Made by a program: the position numbers and the translations under genes
The notes under the pieces: generated by a model
Seen by the model: the letters and a program-made list of their open reading frames with translations, nothing else
The model's database searches: none
Told to the model about the DNA's origin: nothing
Assembly: GCA_947685225.1 (NCBI GenBank)
Contig: CANTUV010000010.1
Span: forward strand, 992,001 to 1,056,000
From: Garcia nutans
Lineage: Eukaryota; Streptophyta; Magnoliopsida; Malpighiales; Euphorbiaceae
Length of the DNA: 64,000 nt
Reading direction: 5' to 3'
In this document: positions 60,065-64,000 of the stretch, piece after piece
How the letters are laid out: each line of letters opens with the position of its first letter
How positions within the stretch are numbered: position 1 is the stretch's first letter

Positions 60065-60305
60065 TGTTGGTAGTTTAAATTAGTCTGATAGTTTTGAATT
60101 AGTCAATAAGTGTCCTATTCTATAGGAGTTATTTTCTGCTATTTAGAATATTTTCGCTACTGCTATATTTAGATTATTTTGCAGATCTTTAGTTGTTTTC
60201 TGTTTTGTAGTAATGGCTATATAAAGCCCAGCAGTTGCTCAAATAAGAGATTACTTTTAAATCCAATTGTTCTAGTTGTCGACTTGTTTCTTGATTAATC
60301 TAACA
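60065..60305 (+). repeat. 3' LTR, 241 bp
   Basis: Direct repeat of the 5' LTR; it ends TCTAACA directly against GGCCCACCATC of the protease gene. Confidence 0.92.
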
Positions 60306-60913
60306 GGCCCACCATCACTCATATCTCAACTCAAAGCTTCGTCGTTTTCTTACTGTTTGGTGAATCGCGACTCAGCTGGTACTTCTACTCTGGATTTTAA
60401 CTATGGTCCAGCTAGTGACTCAGTTATAGCGCCGTTAATGAAAAGCAACAAAATCAATACCTTTTACTACGTTGGACTCACCGGAATGAGCGTCGGCGGG
60501 CAATTTTGTTTATTCCAGAGTCAATTTTCCGAATAGACGAATCAGATAACGGCGGGATAATCGTGGATTGCTGGACCACCATAACTCGGTTGCAGAGTCA
60601 GGCATACTACTCGTTGAGAGATTCATTCGTGAGCATGATGCAGCACTGGAAGCCCGCAAACGGTGTGGCTTTATTCGACACGTGCTACGATCTATTAGGA
60701 CCAAGCAGTGTTAAGGTGCCAATGGTTTCATTCCATTTCTCGCAAGGGAAAGCATTGGGTTTACCGGCGGCGAATTACTTGATCCCGGTGGAATCACAGA
60801 GAACATATTGTTTCGCGTTTGCTCCAACGACGTCTTCTTTGTCGATAATAGGGAATGTACAACAACAAGGCGCACGCAGGAATTATGAATTAGGGAAAAA
60901 AAAAAGAGTGTGA

Positions 60914-62980
60914 GAGTTGGATGGAAAGTACGACCCGCGTAAATAAATTGGAAAGAGAGTAGTAGAGGAGACTCCTTTAAGGTTTGGGGGCATAATTAAT
61001 TTCACTATAATTGTACTGTTTTATTTATATGTTTTATTTAATGGAATTTGTTAGGACAATTAAGGGATTGAAAAAAGAAATAACAATCAACGGCTTGCAT
61101 GTGTGACACGTGGCATTATATGAAATGGGGAATTATGTTTCTTTCTCTTTCCTTGCTTTATCCACGCAGGAAGCGGGAAGGTTTGTTTGTCTGTGGGGAA
61201 TAATTTTCTTTTTCTTTTTTTTTTAATATTTTCTTCGTCTAATTTCAATTACTGTTTAAAAAAGTTTTTTTTTTATTTTAATTATCAATTTTAATAATTT
61301 AATAGAATATTAATCAAAAAATTTTAATATTATTTTTATTAATTAATAAAAAAATAAATAAAATGAAAAAAATTATTTAAAAATTATAATAAATAATTAT
61401 TTTTAATATGTGTGTATTATTTCTATAATGAAAGAAATACTGATTACTTAAATATTCACTTTTTTTTAAATTTTTATTTTTTTGTGTCACACTATTTTTT
61501 TTTTATATATTTATGATATTCAGATAGAATATGATATTTTATTTTGCATAAATTTAAATAAATATGGTGAATTTTGTATATTTAAAGTGCAGGTAAATCT
61601 ATAGTGTTTTTTCAAATTATTTTTTTAATCTTCATTACGTTTTCTAATATTAATAAAGCTAAATTTCTAAAAAAGAAATTAAAAATAATAGACTCATTTA
61701 GGCGGCTGGGTGGGACCGCGATGGGGTTTGCTGTATGGAAGTGTGTGAAATTTATCCTATTATTTCAAATGAGAGAAATTAAAAAAATTGACCATCATTT
61801 AGTTGAATTTTATCGATATTATTAAGCTCGGTCAATTTATTGGATTTGATCCATTTTAATTTGTAAATATATAAATCAAAATAAAATTAATAAAATTAAT
61901 TTATTAAAATTTTAAATTAAAAATAATTAATTTAAATTAATATTATTGATAGAATTAATTAATTTTTTAATCCGGAGTGAGTCCAATTAACCTGTTTGCT
62001 CATCCATAGGTGAGGTGCTTTCCTGACTTCTATTGAGTGTTTAATTTCTTATTTTATATTTAATTTAAAATATTACCTTATACTTATATATAAAATTTTA
62101 ATACTTAATTTTAAATTTTAAATTATTTAAATAGAATATTATAATATTCAAACTTAATTCAATTTACACAGTATTTTTAAATTTAATTAATTACATTCAA
62201 AAATCTTATTCTAATGAAGTTTTTTTTTCTCGAAATGTTAGTATATGATTAATTTTATTTACTAATTAATGTTCACTTATTTAATTTTGTTAGAAGTTAA
62301 ATATTCACATTAAAGCTAGAAAAAAAAAGGTATTGATTTACATGGTAAAGGGCACATATAATTCCGAACTAAGTTGGATATTTAAAAATTTTGGTGAGGG
62401 GGGTTTGTTGACTCATTAATAAGCATATATCTTCTCTCATTATTATTATTAAAACAACTCTTCATATTTGTAGGTCATGTCAAATAATAATAATAATTTA
62501 ATAACACTAAAATTATGTGATCAATTTATTTATTAGTAATAAACAATGCTTTTTCAATTATCACATTCATACCCTTATGCAAAATCAGAAGGGATTTCTT
62601 AAAAAATACACAAAAATACATATATTTTTAAAAATAATTATTTTTCTTTTTTTTTAAATATTCACATTTCAATTTTTAATTTTAATATATATTTAATATA
62701 CTAAAAGTATATTCCATATTTGGCAGGTCAAAATATATAAAAACTATAACTTATTTTTAAACATAAATTAAAAAAATGAGACACAATGTAATTTATCAAA
62801 ATTAAAACTATTATTAAACTACTTATATATATGATGAGTTATATCGTATACAATAATTATTTAATTTAATTTTATCAAACAACTAATATTAGAAAAAAGG
62901 TTAGCATGGTAATTCTCCATTAAAAATTAATTGGCAATTCAATGTTTTAGCTTAGAGGAAATGCTAATTGATAAAAATAA
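60914..62980. other. AT-rich spacer, no gene seen
   Basis: Downstream flank of the protease pseudogene. A GACACGTGGC G-box-like motif near 61107 lies in non-coding sequence. At about 61820-62020 a GGTCAATTTATTGGATTTG and CCAATTAACCTGTTTGC pair looks like worn inverted ends of a MITE, not definable. Confidence 0.4.
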
Positions 62981-63411
62981 GGGAAAATGCACAAAAAAAC
63001 CTTAAATTAATTGGATGAAATCAATTTGGACCTAATTTTTTTTATTCAATTATATTTTTTTCTATCAAAATTAGATCAATTAAAAACCTGATGTTATAAA
63101 AATTATTTCTCCATTAGCTTTCGCCTATATGGCACCGTAAATCTCATTTTTATTACACGTCATGTTGCAAATTTTATTTTTTATTGTTATTATTATTGAA
63201 AACTTTTTCAAGCTAATAAAAGTATAATACTTGTAATAAAAATAAAATTCATAGTGCCACATAGGCGAAAACTAAAGAAAAAAATATAACATTAGAATTT
63301 TAATTGACCTGATTTTCAAAAAAAGAAAAAAACATATTTAGATTTTAAAAAAAAATTTAAGTTCAAATTACTTACCCCCAATTAATTTAGGAGTTCTTTT
63401 TGGCCTTTCCC
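62981..63411. mobile_element. Fold-back MITE, Mutator-like, 431 bp
   Basis: The two halves are reverse complements over most of their length: left arm 62981 to about 63160, right arm about 63226-63411. Ends are GGGAAAATGCACAAAAAAAC on the left and the complement of GGGAAAGGCCAAAAAGAAC on the right. The best-conserved inner part includes TTTCGCCTATATGGCAC, mirrored as GTGCCACATAGGCGAAA. Flanks TAAAAATAA and TCGAAATAA match at 7 of 9 positions, consistent with the 9-bp target duplication of Mutator elements. No coding capacity. Confidence 0.75.
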
Positions 63412-64000
63412 TCGAAATAAGAAAAGAAAAGCATTATACTTTCTGACCAAATAATTGCTCGTTGAAAAAATGACAATCATGGCAGAAAATACTATTCCTC
63501 CCACCCATCACAATTGGCAAATCATATTTCTAATGAAATCTACCCACTCACTTCAATGGTCATTCGGCATTTTAACCTATTACAAAAGTAAAAAAATTTT
63601 AAACAGAGAGTTGCATCATATTTTCTTATTTTCTAATTTTTATAAAATCAAAAATCAAAAAAATAAAAATGATTTTTCATTAACTAAACAACACCAGAAC
63701 TTGCTCAGTTTTAATCAAATAATGCAAATCCTGTAGTTCAGCACAATAATTTGGGAAACTTGGTTGAGGCATGAATTCTTAAATATCATATGTCCATATA
63801 CACTGACACAATAATAATGTCTCCATCTATAACTATTGCCATGTGAAACAATCTTTAGCTAGGTCAACAAAAGCTCTAAAATTATCTGGACGAATGCTAG
63901 AAAAAGGTTCATAATTTATAACAAATAAATTCAATGTAACATCAATTGAATTTTTAACACAAGTATTATCTCTTCTCGAGTATCTACCCTTCAAACAAAA
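63412..64000. other. Spacer, no gene seen
   Basis: The 93-codon open frame at 63455-63736 is rich in Asn, Lys and Ile with no recognisable domain, and is what AT-rich sequence gives by chance. Confidence 0.5.

Larger units (their letters stand above)
55765..60305 (+). mobile_element. Ty1/copia retrotransposon inserted in the protease gene
   Basis: LTRs of 248 bp (55765-56012) and 241 bp (60065-60305), both TGTTGGTAGT to TCTAACA, differ by about ten substitutions and two small indels. The 5' LTR is followed by a primer-binding-like TTGGAATCAGAGC (one mismatch to the initiator-Met site), and the 3' LTR is preceded by a polypurine tract CAAGGGAGGATT (60053-60064). Gag and pol lie between, in the same orientation as the host gene. 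I see no matching 5-bp target duplication: GTGTT lies on the left and GGCCC on the right. It is defective, with several stop codons and a deletion in protease. Confidence 0.92.
54906..60913 (+). pseudogene. ASPG1-like A1 aspartic protease gene, broken by a copia insertion
   Basis: An intronless pepsin-like protease gene in two parts, 54906-55764 and 60306-60913, separated by a copia element. The ATG at 54906 starts a hydrophobic signal peptide (LFIIFTIFLSLFFNFFPS). A frameshift near 55040-55075, probably in a T run, moves the frame. The prosegment then continues (KDYKSLLLSRLDRDSSRV), followed by the GSGEYF start of the mature enzyme, the first catalytic motif LDTGSDVTW (55429-55440), YGDGSFTFGDF, and GLLGLGG, where the element enters. 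The right half resumes SLISQLKASSFSYCL, has a frameshift near 60510, then second catalytic loop VDCWTTITRL, where Trp (60572-60574) replaces the usual Gly after Asp-Cys. The C-terminus diverges at an A run and lacks the usual terminal Cys. Homologues of ASPG1 act in secreted or guard-cell proteolysis. Non-functional. Confidence 0.9.

Noticed and set aside
63455..63736. 93-codon open frame near the right end
   Set aside because: Low complexity (Asn, Lys, Ile, Phe), no domain, and no GC rise or promoter-like sequence upstream.
1..64000. CRISPR array, bacterial operon, organellar insertion or viral integration
   Set aside because: There are no evenly spaced identical short repeats, no Shine-Dalgarno-led gene strings and no chloroplast or mitochondrial genes recognised. 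All reverse transcriptases group with LINE or Ty1/copia by domain order and motifs, and no movement, coat or Rep protein was seen.

Overview
This is a piece of flowering-plant nuclear chromosome, most likely from a eudicot. It is very AT-rich, with long gene-poor spacers full of homopolymers and microsatellites. It contains GT-AG introns, plant-type LINE and Ty1/copia retrotransposons, SINEs, MITEs, and plant single-copy genes. There is no sign of bacterial or organellar organisation. The species cannot be named from the sequence alone.

Layout from left to right. 2.2-7.6 kb holds a nearly complete LINE (LINE-A), with ORF1 open and ORF2 carrying two stop codons. 8.7-17.8 kb is spacer with SINE-like copies, a large inverted duplication, a MITE, and one small two-exon gene for a heavy-metal-associated (HMA) domain protein at 15.7-16.1 kb, too split to appear as an ORF. 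18.2-23.7 kb is a composite LTR element on the minus strand. Its outer LTRs are short (192 bp) with a perfect 5-bp target duplication, but it encloses a Ty1/copia gag-pol plus one copy of a different, 485-bp LTR. A degenerate kinase-like exon lies just to its right. 26.0-33.9 kb is a decayed Ty1/copia element split by a young, 5'-truncated LINE (LINE-B) with an uninterrupted 1301-residue ORF2 and a pure 33-A tail. 38.4-49.4 kb is the one large intact gene, an ARP4-type nuclear actin-related protein on the minus strand, which I resolved into 20 coding exons giving 441 codons plus a stop, all in phase. 52.4 kb carries a second SINE with a 34-bp perfect target duplication. 54.9-60.9 kb is an ASPG1-like aspartic protease gene broken by a Ty1/copia insertion and by independent frameshifts and an active-site change. 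A 431-bp fold-back MITE sits near 63 kb.

The two genes that look functional are unrelated housekeeping or metal-binding types. The rest records repeated retrotransposon activity: nested insertions, a gene disruption, and one element that looks like a recombinant of two LTR families joined at their shared tRNA primer-binding site. That composite is the most unusual structure here. I saw no CRISPR array, no intact tRNA or rRNA gene, and no gene cluster suggesting a novel enzymatic system.
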